Shown here one piece after another: positions 16,707 through 24,577 of a stretch of DNA of 64,000 nucleotides. The stretch covers positions 62,001-126,000 of the forward strand of contig NZ_QKKX01000005.1 of the NCBI RefSeq assembly GCF_003434305.1. The letters are read 5' to 3'. Under the pieces are notes generated by a model. The model saw only the letters and a program-made list of their open reading frames with translations, made no database searches and was not told the origin of the DNA. The DNA comes from Micromonospora sp. MW-13. GTDB taxonomy: Bacteria; Actinomycetota; Actinomycetes; Mycobacteriales; Micromonosporaceae. Made by a program: the position numbers and the translations under genes. Position 1 is the stretch's first letter; each line of letters begins with the position of its first letter.

Positions 16707-18125
16707 ATGACCACCGTCATCCCCTCGTTCTCCACCACCGGCCTGGCGCCGGCGCTGCTCGCCGAGCTGACCGCGCAGGGCATCACCGAGCCGTTCCCGA
16801 TCCAGGCGGCGACGCTGCCGGACTCGCTGGCCGGCCGGGACCTCCTCGGCCGGGGCCGCACCGGCTCGGGCAAGACCCTCGCCTTCGGGCTGCCGCTGGT
16901 GCACCGCACCGCCGGCCGCCGGGCCCGCCCGGGGCGTCCGCTGGCCCTGGTGCTGGTGCCGACCCGGGAGCTGGCCCAGCAGGTGACCACCGCGCTGGCC
17001 CCGTACGCCCGGGCGGTCGGGCTGCGCACCGCCACCGTGGTGGGCGGCCTGTCGTTGCAGCGGCAGGCGGACGCGCTGCGCGCCGGCGCCGAGGTGGTCG
17101 TGGCCACCCCCGGCCGGCTGCACGACCTGATCAACCGCGGGGACGCCCGGCTCGACCAGGTCGCCATCACCGTGCTGGACGAGGCGGACCAGATGGCCGA
17201 CATGGGCTTCCTGCCGCAGGTCACCAAGCTGCTGGAGCAGGTGGCCGGCGACGGCCAGCGGATGCTCTTCTCCGCCACGCTCGACGGCGGCGTGGACAAG
17301 CTGGTCCGCCGCTTCCTGACCAACCCGGTCTCGCACTCCGTCGACCCCGGCACCGCGACGGTGACCGCGATGACGCACCACGTGCTGCACGTCGACGCCG
17401 AGGACAAGCCGGCCGCCCTGACCCAGATCGCGGCCCGGGAGGGCCGCACCATCCTGTTCATGGGCACCAAGCACCGTGCCGACCGGGTGGCCCGCCAGCT
17501 GCTGGCCAAGGGGGTGCGCGCGGCGGCGCTGCACGGCGGCAAGTCCCAGCCGCAGCGCACCCGGATCCTGGAGCAGTTCCGCACCGGCCAGGTGACCGCG
17601 CTGGTCGCCACCGACGTGGCGGCCCGGGGCATTCACGTGGACGGCCTCGACATGGTGGTCAACGTCGACCCGCCGACCGAGGCGAAGGACTACCTGCACC
17701 GGGGCGGGCGTACCGCGCGGGCCGGCGAGTCGGGCACCGTGGTCACCCTGGTCCTGCCCGAGCAGCGCCGCGAGGTGTCCCGGCTGATGGCCACCGCCGG
17801 CATCCGGCCGCAGGCCACCCAGGTCCGGCTGGGCGACGAGGCGCTGGCCCGGGTCACCGGGGCCCGGGAACCGTCCGGGGTGCCGGTGACCATCGCGGCT
17901 CCGGCGCCGGAGCGGTCCGCCTCGGGCGGTGGCCGGGGTCCGCGCTCGTCCCGCGCCGCCGGCCAGTCGCACGTCGCCGGGGCCGCCGCGACCGGGGGTA
18001 CGCCGCGCGCCGGCCGCCCGTCCGAGGACGGGCGGGCGGGCGACGGGGCGGGCGCCGAGGGGCGGCGCACCGGACACCGCGCCTCGGGGCGCTCGCGCCG
18101 GCCGCGTCGTCCCCGTACCGCCTGA
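16707..18125 (+). CDS. DEAD-box ATP-dependent RNA helicase
   Basis: A 472-residue helicase. In order: Q-motif EPFPIQAATLP, Walker A GRTGSGKTLAF, motif Ia PTRELAQQ, Ib TPGRL, motif II VLDEADQMADMG, motif III SAT, motif V ATDVAARGIHVDGL, motif VI HRGGRTARAG. The C-terminal 100 residues are disordered and rich in Arg, Gly and Ser, typical of RNA-binding tails of cold-adapted helicases. Start ATG 16707 is chosen for GGAAGG 7 bases upstream; an upstream in-frame extension of 46 codons has no start signal. It likely unwinds structured RNA in ribosome assembly or decay, next to cspA. Confidence 0.92.
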   Translation: MTTVIPSFSTTGLAPALLAELTAQGITEPFPIQAATLPDSLAGRDLLGRGRTGSGKTLAFGLPLVHRTAGRRARPGRPLALVLVPTRELAQQVTTALAPYARAVGLRTATVVGGLSLQRQADALRAGAEVVVATPGRLHDLINRGDARLDQVAITVLDEADQMADMGFLPQVTKLLEQVAGDGQRMLFSATLDGGVDKLVRRFLTNPVSHSVDPGTATVTAMTHHVLHVDAEDKPAALTQIAAREGRTILFMGTKHRADRVARQLLAKGVRAAALHGGKSQPQRTRILEQFRTGQVTALVATDVAARGIHVDGLDMVVNVDPPTEAKDYLHRGGRTARAGESGTVVTLVLPEQRREVSRLMATAGIRPQATQVRLGDEALARVTGAREPSGVPVTIAAPAPERSASGGGRGPRSSRAAGQSHVAGAAATGGTPRAGRPSEDGRAGDGAGAEGRRTGHRASGRSRRPRRPRTA

Positions 18126-18149
18126 ACGGCTCCTCCGCGGTCACCCGCC

Positions 18150-18172
18150 GCCGCCGGCAGTCCGCCGGCGGC
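18150..18172 (+). terminator. Terminator after DEAD-box helicase
   Basis: Arms GCCGCCGG (18150-18157) and CCGGCGGC (18165-18172) with a 7-base loop, 25 bp after the stop. No T-tract. Confidence 0.5.
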
Positions 18173-18305
18173 ACCCTGCGACTGAGTCGGGAATCAGGCA
18201 GGGCGGGGTCCGATCGGTGACTGTTCCATGGTCCCGATGTGGTCGATGCTTGCCGTGGGGGAAAACGGGTCGGCGGGGGCCGGCCCACTGGGGGAGGGAT
18301 TGACC

Positions 18306-18527
18306 ATGGCGTGCAACGCCGAGTCGGGGGCGCTGCGGGAGCTGACGGTGGTGCTGGCGGTCGCGGGGGCGGGGCTGGCGCTGGCCACGGCCGCGGCGTT
18401 CTCGCCGTGGCATCCCACCCGCGGCGGCCGGACACCGGCGGGGGTGGTGGGGCTGCACATTCCGGGGGGAACGGGCAGCGACCTCACCGCCTCCGTCAGC
18501 CAGGTGACCGACGAGTCCGCCGGCTGA
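18306..18527 (+). CDS. Small membrane protein (73 aa), function unknown
   Basis: It begins at ATG 18306 behind GGGGGAGGG (spacing about 6), so the longer frame from 18228 is not used. Residues about 13-32 (LTVVLAVAGAGLALATAAAF) form one transmembrane helix; the rest is a short polar tail. No family recognised. It is convergent with the Rrf2 regulator gene, with a shared hairpin between the stops. Confidence 0.6.
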   Translation: MACNAESGALRELTVVLAVAGAGLALATAAAFSPWHPTRGGRTPAGVVGLHIPGGTGSDLTASVSQVTDESAG

Positions 18528-18544
18528 GCCCGCACCGCCCGGCC

Positions 18545-18565
18545 GCCGGACCGGGTCGGTCCGGC
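18545..18565. terminator. Bidirectional terminator
   Basis: GCCGGACC (18545-18552), 5-base loop, GGTCCGGC (18558-18565), lying in the 41-bp gap between two convergent stop codons. Confidence 0.6.
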
Positions 18566-18568
18566 CGG

Positions 18569-19099
18569 TCAGGGGCCGCCGACCGGATCACCGACGGGCC
18601 GCGCCCCCACGGCGTCCGGCCTGTCCCGGCTCGGCCTGTCGTCCCGGCCCTCCCAGGCGAGCAGGTCGGCCAGGGTGGTCCGGTCCACCACCAGGGCGAT
18701 GGCCCCGTCCACCGCCAGCCACACGTCGCGCAGCCCGGTGGCCACCCCGTGGTAGCCGGCGTGCCCGGCCGGCAGGCCGCGTACCGAGGTGAGCGACCCG
18801 CCGACCGCGCGGAGCACGTTCCCCACGCTGATCTCGGTGGCCGGGCGGGCCAGGGCGTAGCCGCCCTCGGTGCCCCGGTGGCTGTACAGCAGCCCGGCCC
18901 GGCGCAGGTCGAGCAGGATGCCCTGGAGGAAGCTCAGCGGGATGGCCTGGCTCTCGGCCAGGGCCGCCGCCTTGACCAGCTCGCCGCCCGGCTCGGGGGA
19001 GACGCCCGGGTCGTCGGCCCGCCGGTCGCCGCCGGTCGAGGCGGCGGCGACGGCGAGCATGGCCCGGAGCGCGTAGTCGCTGCGCGCGGAGACGTACAC
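18569..19099 (-). CDS. Rrf2-family transcriptional regulator
   Basis: A 176-residue winged-helix protein with the Rrf2 N-terminus MYVSARSDYALRAMLAVA, recognition region IPLSFLQGILLDLRRAGLL and wing SHRGTEGGYALAR. It has no cysteine at all, so it cannot bind an iron-sulfur cluster as IscR or NsrR do; it resembles the cluster-free CymR-like branch that senses sulfur supply. It is the last gene of the ssu operon: its GTG starts one base after the ssuC stop. It is therefore the obvious candidate to bind the paired dyads at 21836-21856 and 21930-21950. Confidence 0.88.
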   Translation of the reverse strand: MYVSARSDYALRAMLAVAAASTGGDRRADDPGVSPEPGGELVKAAALAESQAIPLSFLQGILLDLRRAGLLYSHRGTEGGYALARPATEISVGNVLRAVGGSLTSVRGLPAGHAGYHGVATGLRDVWLAVDGAIALVVDRTTLADLLAWEGRDDRPSRDRPDAVGARPVGDPVGGP

Positions 19100-19100
19100 G

Positions 19101-19985
19101 TCACTGCCCGGCCTGGTCCAGCACGCCCCAGCGGCGGCGGATCGCCCGGTCCGCCGCCCCGAACGCGGCGTCGACGACCAGGCCGACGACCAGGATGACG
19201 ATCATCGTGGAGAGCAGCCAGGGTGCGTCGGACAGCTCCCGCGAGTAGGTGAGCTGCGCGCCCAGCGAGGTCTGCGAGATGCCCACCACGATCAGCTCGC
19301 CAGCCATCAGGCTGCGCCAGGAGAAGGCCCAGCCCTGCTTCAGCCCGGCGACGATGGCGGGCAGGGCGGCCGGGGCGATCACGTACCGGTAGAGGTTCAG
19401 CCCCCGGGCGCCGAGGTTGCGCCCGGCCCGCAGCAGCAGCGGCGAGACGTAGTCCACGCCGCTGATCACCCCGTTGGCGATGGACGGCGCCGCACCGAGC
19501 ACCACGACGAAGAAGATGGCCTTCTCGCTCAGCTCGAACAGCAGGATCGCCAGCGGGAACCAGGCGATCGACGGCATGGTCTGCAACGCGGTGATCATCG
19601 AGCCGATGGCCGCCCGCAGCACCCGGGACCGGGCCACGGCGAGCCCCAGCAGCAGGCCGACGCCGACGGAGAAGACGTAGCCGAGGGCCGCGCGGCGCAG
19701 GGTGGTGGCCATCCCCTCCCAGAGCTGTGGCCCGCTGGCCTGGCGGAGCAGCTCCTGGCCGACGGTGGCCGGCCCGGGCAGCGAGTACGGCGGCCAGATC
19801 TCGGCCCACACCACGGCCTGCCAGGCGCCGATGGCGATGGCGAGCGCCGCCAGCTTCGGCCAGGTGGACGCCCAGATCGTCGCGGCCCGGGTCGTCGTCT
19901 TCTGCCGGCCGGCGATCTCCAGCGCGTCGAGTCCGGAGATCTCCGCGTCGGCGCGCGGGGCGTCGGCGAGCGTGTCACTGGCCAT
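19101..19985 (-). CDS. ssuC: Sulfonate-type ABC transporter permease
   Basis: A 294-residue integral membrane permease with about six transmembrane helices and the EAA-like loop (FSWRSLMAGELIVVG). It belongs to the SsuC/TauC/NrtB group. It overlaps the ATPase gene by 11 bp and is followed after one base by the Rrf2 gene, so the four minus-strand genes form one tight operon. Imports aliphatic sulfonates or a similar organosulfur compound; substrate is inferred from the adjacent SsuD-like oxygenase. Confidence 0.9.
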   Translation of the reverse strand: MASDTLADAPRADAEISGLDALEIAGRQKTTTRAATIWASTWPKLAALAIAIGAWQAVVWAEIWPPYSLPGPATVGQELLRQASGPQLWEGMATTLRRAALGYVFSVGVGLLLGLAVARSRVLRAAIGSMITALQTMPSIAWFPLAILLFELSEKAIFFVVVLGAAPSIANGVISGVDYVSPLLLRAGRNLGARGLNLYRYVIAPAALPAIVAGLKQGWAFSWRSLMAGELIVVGISQTSLGAQLTYSRELSDAPWLLSTMIVILVVGLVVDAAFGAADRAIRRRWGVLDQAGQ

Positions 19986-20754
19986 GGCGGCCCACCTCCG
20001 TACGGAGCTTGTCGGTGACCTCGGCGGCGATGGACGCGATCTCCGGGGAGTCGATGCGTCGCGGCCGGGGCACGTCGACCCGGGTGGAGTAGATGATCCG
20101 GCCGGGCCGGCTGGAGAGCAGGATGATCCGGTCGGCGAGCCGCGCGGCCTCCCGGACGTTGTGGGTCACGAAGAGCACGGTGAGCTTCCGCTCGGTCCAG
20201 ATCCGCTCCAGCTCGTCGTGCAGGATGTCCCGGGTCATCGCGTCGAGCGCGCCGAACGGCTCGTCCATCAGCAGCACCGGCGTGTCCAGCGCGAGGGTGC
20301 GGGCCAGCGCGACCCGCTGCCGCATGCCGCCGGACAGCTCGTGCGGGCGCTTGCGGGCGAAGTCGGCCAGGTGCACCGTGCGCAGCAGCTCGGCGACCCG
20401 CTCCCGGCGCGCCGCCCGGGGCATGCCGCGCAACTTCAGCGGCACCTCCACGTTGCCCTCGACGGTGAGCCACGGGAACAGGGCGGACTCCTGGAACATC
20501 AGCCCCGGGTCGACCCCGTCGCCGAGCTCGATCCGCCCGCCGCTGATCCGGTCCAGGCCGGCGACCAGGTTGAGCAGGGTGCTCTTGCCGCAGCCGGAGG
20601 CGCCGACGAGGCAGACGAACTCGCCGGGCGCGACGTCGAGGGAGACCCCGTCCAGGGCGAGGACGGCGCCCTCGCCCTGCCCGTACACCTTGGTGACGCC
20701 GTGCAGCGCGACCGAGCCGGTCGCGCTGTGTGGCGTCGTCGTGGTCGATGTCAT
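19975..20754 (-). CDS. ssuB: Sulfonate-type ABC transporter ATPase
   Basis: A 259-residue ABC ATPase: Walker A VGASGCGKSTLLN, Q-loop MFQESALFPW, signature HELSGGMRQRVALA, Walker B VLLMDEPFGALD, H-loop FVTHN. Start ATG 20752-20754 overlaps the ssuA stop as ATGA. It energises uptake with SsuC. Phylogenetic separation of sulfonate, taurine and nitrate ATPases is not possible by eye; the cluster context favours sulfonate. Confidence 0.93.
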   Translation of the reverse strand: MTSTTTTPHSATGSVALHGVTKVYGQGEGAVLALDGVSLDVAPGEFVCLVGASGCGKSTLLNLVAGLDRISGGRIELGDGVDPGLMFQESALFPWLTVEGNVEVPLKLRGMPRAARRERVAELLRTVHLADFARKRPHELSGGMRQRVALARTLALDTPVLLMDEPFGALDAMTRDILHDELERIWTERKLTVLFVTHNVREAARLADRIILLSSRPGRIIYSTRVDVPRPRRIDSPEIASIAAEVTDKLRTEVGRHGQ

Positions 20755-21815
20755 GGTTGGGTGACCTCGGGCTTGCCCTGGGCCTTGAGCACCTCGTTGA
20801 GGTACTTCAGGTCGTAGAGGCCGTCCAGGTTGACCGGCTGGGTCAGCCCGACGGCGACCGCGTGGTCCAGGCCGGTCCTCAGCGACGAGGCGATCGGGTC
20901 GTTGGTGAACTCCAACGTCGGCCACGCCTGCTTGATCAGCTTCACGTCCAGCGGCTTGCCGGTGATCTTGCCGATGTGGTCGGAGATGGCCTGTTGCGAC
21001 TCGTCGGGCTTGGCGTTGACGAACTCGTTCGCCGCGACCTGCCCCTCGACCAGCTTCTTCACCACGTCGGGGTGGGCCTTGAGGAACTTGGTGGAGACGA
21101 TCAGGTTGGTGATCACGAACTTCTTGTCCGGCCACAGGTCACGCTCGTCGAGCAGCACCTTGCCGCCGGCGTTGACCAGCCGGGAGACGAACGGCTCGGG
21201 CACCCACGCGCCGTCGATCGCCCCGCTGTTGAACGTCTCCACGGTCTGGGCGTTCTCCTGCGGGACCACCTTGACGTCGCCGCCGCCCTCCTTGGTGGCG
21301 GTCAGGCCCTTCTCCTTGAGCCAGTAGCGCAGCGCCACGTCCTGGGTGTTGCCGAGCTGCGGGGTGGCGATCTTCTTGCCGCGCAGCTGCTCGACCGCGG
21401 TGATCTCGGGCTTGACCACGAGCGCGACGCCGCCGGACGCGGCGCCCGAGATGACCCGGACCGCCTCGCCCCTGGACTTGGAGAAGGCGTTCACCGTCGG
21501 GTTCGGCCCGATGTACGTCGCGTCGAGCGCGCCGGAGAAGACCGCCTCGATCGCCGCCGGGCCGGCGTTGAAGGTCTTGGTGTCCAGCTTGACGTCGCCG
21601 CCGAGCTTACCGGCGAAGATGCCCTTCTCGACCCCGACCACGGCGGGCGCGTGGGTGATGTTGGGGAAGTAGCCCAGCCGCAGCGTCACCGGGCCGGAGT
21701 CGCCCGTGGCCGCGCCGTCGTCCTCGCCACACGCGGCGGTGACGCCCAGGGTCGCCGTGCCCACCACGGCGAGCGTTGCCAGGGAGACCAACCGACGGAA
21801 GGGGAGCCGTCTCAT
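20751..21815 (-). CDS. ssuA: Sulfonate-binding lipoprotein of ABC transporter
   Basis: A 354-residue substrate-binding protein of the SsuA/TauA/NMT1 fold. A lipoprotein signal is present: basic MRRLPFRR, hydrophobic segment, lipobox GVTAAC with the modified Cys at about residue 29. The mature domain begins TLRLGYFPNITHAPAVVGVE, typical of this family. It would capture the substrate outside the membrane and hand it to SsuC. Promoter-proximal gene of the operon, with a TTCCTA-N9-TAGGAA dyad 20 bp before its start. Confidence 0.9.
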   Translation of the reverse strand: MRRLPFRRLVSLATLAVVGTATLGVTAACGEDDGAATGDSGPVTLRLGYFPNITHAPAVVGVEKGIFAGKLGGDVKLDTKTFNAGPAAIEAVFSGALDATYIGPNPTVNAFSKSRGEAVRVISGAASGGVALVVKPEITAVEQLRGKKIATPQLGNTQDVALRYWLKEKGLTATKEGGGDVKVVPQENAQTVETFNSGAIDGAWVPEPFVSRLVNAGGKVLLDERDLWPDKKFVITNLIVSTKFLKAHPDVVKKLVEGQVAANEFVNAKPDESQQAISDHIGKITGKPLDVKLIKQAWPTLEFTNDPIASSLRTGLDHAVAVGLTQPVNLDGLYDLKYLNEVLKAQGKPEVTQP

Positions 21816-21835
21816 CGTCTGTCCAATCCGAAGTA

Positions 21836-21856
21836 TTCCTACTTAGTAGGTAGGAA
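21836..21856. promoter_or_regulatory. Operator-like dyad TTCCTA-N9-TAGGAA (ssuA side)
   Basis: Outer arms TTCCTA (21836-21841) and TAGGAA (21851-21856), with an inner overlapping palindrome CCTACT-T-AGTAGG (21838-21850). It lies 21-41 bp upstream of ssuA, where a repressor would block the promoter. A matching site lies on the ssuD side. Confidence 0.6.
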
Positions 21857-21929
21857 GACTGGGGCAGTGTTCGAGCGTCGTCAAGAGTCGTCCACATCGC
21901 GGGAACGGCGGCCTCGAATATTCCCTGTT

Positions 21930-21950
21930 TTCCTACCTTCTTGATAGGTT
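21930..21950. promoter_or_regulatory. Operator-like dyad TTCCTA-N9-TAGGTT (ssuD side)
   Basis: Same half-sites and same 9-base spacer as the site at 21836-21856, 50 bp upstream of ssuD. Centres of the two sites are 94 bp apart. Likely bound by the same regulator, the Rrf2 protein of this cluster. Confidence 0.55.
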
Positions 21951-22000
21951 CTCCGGCGTCCCTCGGCCGGGCGGCGGAGGGCGGCGGAGAGGCGGCCGGC

Positions 22001-23095
22001 ATGACCTTCCACTGGTTCCTTCCCACCTCCGGCGACGGGCACCAGGTCGGCGCCGCCACCGTCGCGGCCGGCGCGGCGCGGCACGACCGGGCCGCCACTG
22101 TCGGCTATCTGACCGAGGTCGCCCGGGCCGCCGAGGCGGCCGGCTTCGCCGCACTGCTCACCCCGGTCGGCTCGGGCTGCCCCGACCCGTGGATCGTCTG
22201 CGCGGCCGTCGCCCAGCACACCGACCGGATCGGCATGCTGGTCGCCGTGCGGGCCGGGTTCGCGCTGCCCACCCTGATCGCGCAGCAGGCCGAGGCGTTC
22301 CAGTCGGTCTCCGGCGGGCGGCTCGCGCTCAACGTCGTCACCGGCGGCGACCCGGCCGAGCAGCGGGCGTACGGCGACTTCCTGGACCACGACGCCCGCT
22401 ACGCACGGACCGGCGAGTTCGTCGAGGTGCTCCGCCGGGCCTGGTGCGGGGGCCCGTTCGACTTCACCGGCGAGCACTACCAGGTCACCGGCGGCGGGCT
22501 GGCCGCCCCGCTCGCCGCCCCGCCCCCGGTCTACTTCGGCGGCGCGTCGCCGGCCGCCGAGGCGGTGGCCGCCCGGCAGGCCGACACCTACCTGATGTGG
22601 GGCGAGCCGCCGGCCGCGACCGCCGCCCGGGCGGCCCGCGTCCGCGCCCTGGCCGCCGAGCGGGGCCGCACCCTGCGCACCGGGCTCCGGCTGCACGTCA
22701 TCGCCCGGCCGACCGCGGCGCGGGCATGGGCGGAGGCGGACCGGCTCCTGGCCGGGATGAGCCCGGAGCGGATCGCCGCCGCCCAGGCGCGCTACCGCCG
22801 GATGGACTCGGTCGGCCAGGCCCGGATGGCCGCCCTGCACGGCGGGTCCACCGACGGGCTCACCGTCGCCCCGAACCTCTGGGCCGGGGTCGGCCTGGTC
22901 CGCGAGGGCGCCGGCACCGCGCTGGTCGGCAGCTACGCCGAGGTCGCGGCCCGGATCGACGAGTACGCCGGGCACGGGGTCGACGAGTTCGTCCTGTCCG
23001 GCTGGCCGCACCGGGAGGAGGCCGAGCGGGTCGGCGCGGAGGTGCTGCCCCGGGTGACCGCGCCCCTCGCCGTGGCCCCGGCCCCGGTGGGCTGA
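22001..23095 (+). CDS. ssuD: FMNH2-dependent alkanesulfonate monooxygenase
   Basis: A 364-residue bacterial-luciferase-like (LLM class) flavin monooxygenase. The start MTFHWFLPTSGDGHQVG matches the SsuD N-terminus; later blocks SGGRLALNVVTGGDP and DHDARYARTGEFVEVL are SsuD hallmarks. It would cleave C-S bonds of alkanesulfonates to give sulfite and an aldehyde, using FMNH2 from a separate reductase not seen here. Slightly shorter than E. coli SsuD. Divergent from the ssuABC-rrf2 operon and probably co-regulated with it. Confidence 0.9.
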   Translation: MTFHWFLPTSGDGHQVGAATVAAGAARHDRAATVGYLTEVARAAEAAGFAALLTPVGSGCPDPWIVCAAVAQHTDRIGMLVAVRAGFALPTLIAQQAEAFQSVSGGRLALNVVTGGDPAEQRAYGDFLDHDARYARTGEFVEVLRRAWCGGPFDFTGEHYQVTGGGLAAPLAAPPPVYFGGASPAAEAVAARQADTYLMWGEPPAATAARAARVRALAAERGRTLRTGLRLHVIARPTAARAWAEADRLLAGMSPERIAAAQARYRRMDSVGQARMAALHGGSTDGLTVAPNLWAGVGLVREGAGTALVGSYAEVAARIDEYAGHGVDEFVLSGWPHREEAERVGAEVLPRVTAPLAVAPAPVG

Positions 23096-23138
23096 GCCGG
23101 CCTGCGGGAGGTCGCCGTTGCCGGGAGCGCCGACGCGC

Positions 23139-23151
23139 TAGGGTCGATCCC
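23139..23151 (+). promoter_or_regulatory. Leaderless promoter -10, TAGGGT
   Basis: TAGGGT at 23139-23144, 7 bases, then GTG 23152; no ribosome-binding site. Confidence 0.6.
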
Positions 23152-24462
23152 GTGGCGGCGCGGAGATCCAGAATTCCAGCGACGAAGTACCCGGTCGAGC
23201 GGTTCACCCTCGACAACGGCCTGCGGGTGGTGCTCACCCCCGACCGCAGCGCCCCGGTGATCGGGGTGGCGGTGGTCTACGACGTCGGCATCCGGTCCGA
23301 GCCCGAGGGGCGCAGCGGCTTCGCCCACCTCTTCGAGCACCTGATGTTCCAGGGCTCGGAGAACCTGGAGAAGCTGGCCCACTTCCGGCACGTGCAGGGC
23401 GCGGGCGGCACCTTCAACGGCTCCACCCACCACGACTACACCGACTACTACGAGACCCTGCCGAGCAACGCCCTGGAGCGGGCGCTGTTCCTGGAGGCCG
23501 ACCGGATGCGCGGCCCCCGGCTGACCGAGGAGAACCTGCGCAACCAGGTCGACGTGGTCAAGGAGGAGATCCGGGTCAACGTGCTCAACCGCCCGTACGG
23601 CGGTTTCCCCTGGCTGACCCTGCCGCCGGTCATGTTCGACACCTTCCCGAACGCGCACGACGGCTACGGCTCCTTCGACGACCTGGAGTCGGCCACCGTC
23701 GCCGACGCGGCGGACTTCTTCCGCCGCTACTACGCCAGCGGCAACGCCGTGCTCGCGGTCAGCGGTGACGTCGACGTGGCCGAGGCCACCGCGCTGGTCG
23801 AGCGGCACTTCGGCGACGTGCCGGCCCGCCCCGCCCCACAGCGTCCCGACTTCGCCGAGCCGGACCTGACCGCCGAGCGCCGCTCGTCGTACACCGACGC
23901 GCTGGCCCCGCTGCCCGCGGTGGCCGCCGCCTGGCGGGTGCCCGACCCGATCACCGACTTCGCCGGCTACCTGCCGTACGTGGTGCTCGCCGAGGTGCTC
24001 ACCGACGGCGACGCCTCCCGGCTGGTCGAGCGGTTGGTCCAGCGGGACCGCGCGGTGACCAGCCTCGGCGGGTACGTCGGCTTCATGGGCGACCCGTTCG
24101 ACGTACGCGACCCGACGGCACTGCTGCTCCAGGCGCACCTGCCGCCCGGCGGCGACGTGGACAAGGTGCTGCGTACTGTCGACGAGGAACTGGACCGGCT
24201 GGCCACCGACGGTCCCACCGACGGCGAGCTGGCCCGCACCCAGGCCCGGATGGCCACCCACCTGCTGCGCGACACCGACGCGGTGCTCGGCCGGGCGCTG
24301 CGGATGGCGGTGCTGGAGCAGCAGCGCGGCGAGCCGGGCCTGCTCAACGAGCTGCCCAGACTGGTCGGCGAGGTCACCGACGAGCAGGTCCGCGCCGCCG
24401 CCGCCACCCTGCGGCCGGAGCGCCGCGCGTCCATCGAGGTCATCGCGGGAGGTGCCAGGTGA
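23152..24462 (+). CDS. M16 zinc metallopeptidase, catalytic subunit
   Basis: A 436-residue M16B-type protease. The inverted zinc motif HxxEH is intact in SGFAHLFEHLMFQGSENL, with the distal Glu in the following helix region (VVKEEIRVNVL). The fold is two M16 domains. Start GTG 23152 is set by the leaderless -10 and by MAARRSRIPATKYPVE; the long open frame upstream is antisense-like shadow over ssuD. The neighbouring gene encodes a second M16 protein without the zinc motif, so the pair probably works as a heterodimer, as in mitochondrial processing peptidase and PqqFG. The stop codon falls within the first copy of a 49-bp direct repeat. Confidence 0.92.
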   Translation: MAARRSRIPATKYPVERFTLDNGLRVVLTPDRSAPVIGVAVVYDVGIRSEPEGRSGFAHLFEHLMFQGSENLEKLAHFRHVQGAGGTFNGSTHHDYTDYYETLPSNALERALFLEADRMRGPRLTEENLRNQVDVVKEEIRVNVLNRPYGGFPWLTLPPVMFDTFPNAHDGYGSFDDLESATVADAADFFRRYYASGNAVLAVSGDVDVAEATALVERHFGDVPARPAPQRPDFAEPDLTAERRSSYTDALAPLPAVAAAWRVPDPITDFAGYLPYVVLAEVLTDGDASRLVERLVQRDRAVTSLGGYVGFMGDPFDVRDPTALLLQAHLPPGGDVDKVLRTVDEELDRLATDGPTDGELARTQARMATHLLRDTDAVLGRALRMAVLEQQRGEPGLLNELPRLVGEVTDEQVRAAAATLRPERRASIEVIAGGAR

Positions 24463-24506
24463 GCGCGAGGAGTGAGCGGGGTTTGCGAGCCTCGCAGTCG
24501 CGAACG
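24458..24506. repeat. 49-bp direct repeat, copy 1 (REP-like)
   Basis: Identical over 49 bp to 24517-24565, giving a 59-bp period. The unit contains the perfect palindrome TGCGAG-C-CTCGCA nested between CGCGA and TCGCG. Its first bases supply the TGA stop of the upstream M16 gene. Confidence 0.85.
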
Positions 24507-24516
24507 GTGGTGGCGT

Positions 24517-24565
24517 GGTGAGCGCGAGGAGTGAGCGGGGTTTGCGAGCCTCGCAGTCGCGAACG
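24517..24565. repeat. 49-bp direct repeat, copy 2 (REP-like)
   Basis: Second exact copy, ending 12 bp before the start of the downstream M16 gene. It leaves that gene's AAGGAGGG ribosome-binding site intact. Confidence 0.85.
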
Positions 24566-24577
24566 AAGGAGGGACAG

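Noticed and set aside
10382..17632. Minus-strand open frame of 2416 codons
   Set aside because: It is antisense to adnAB, cspA and the helicase. Its translation is Ser/Arg/Pro/Ala-rich low complexity, the usual shadow of high-GC genes; the plus-strand frames carry all motifs.
24458..24565. Transposon ends or att sites
   Set aside because: The two 49-bp copies enclose only 10 bp with no integrase or transposase; they are tandem copies, not flanks of an insert.
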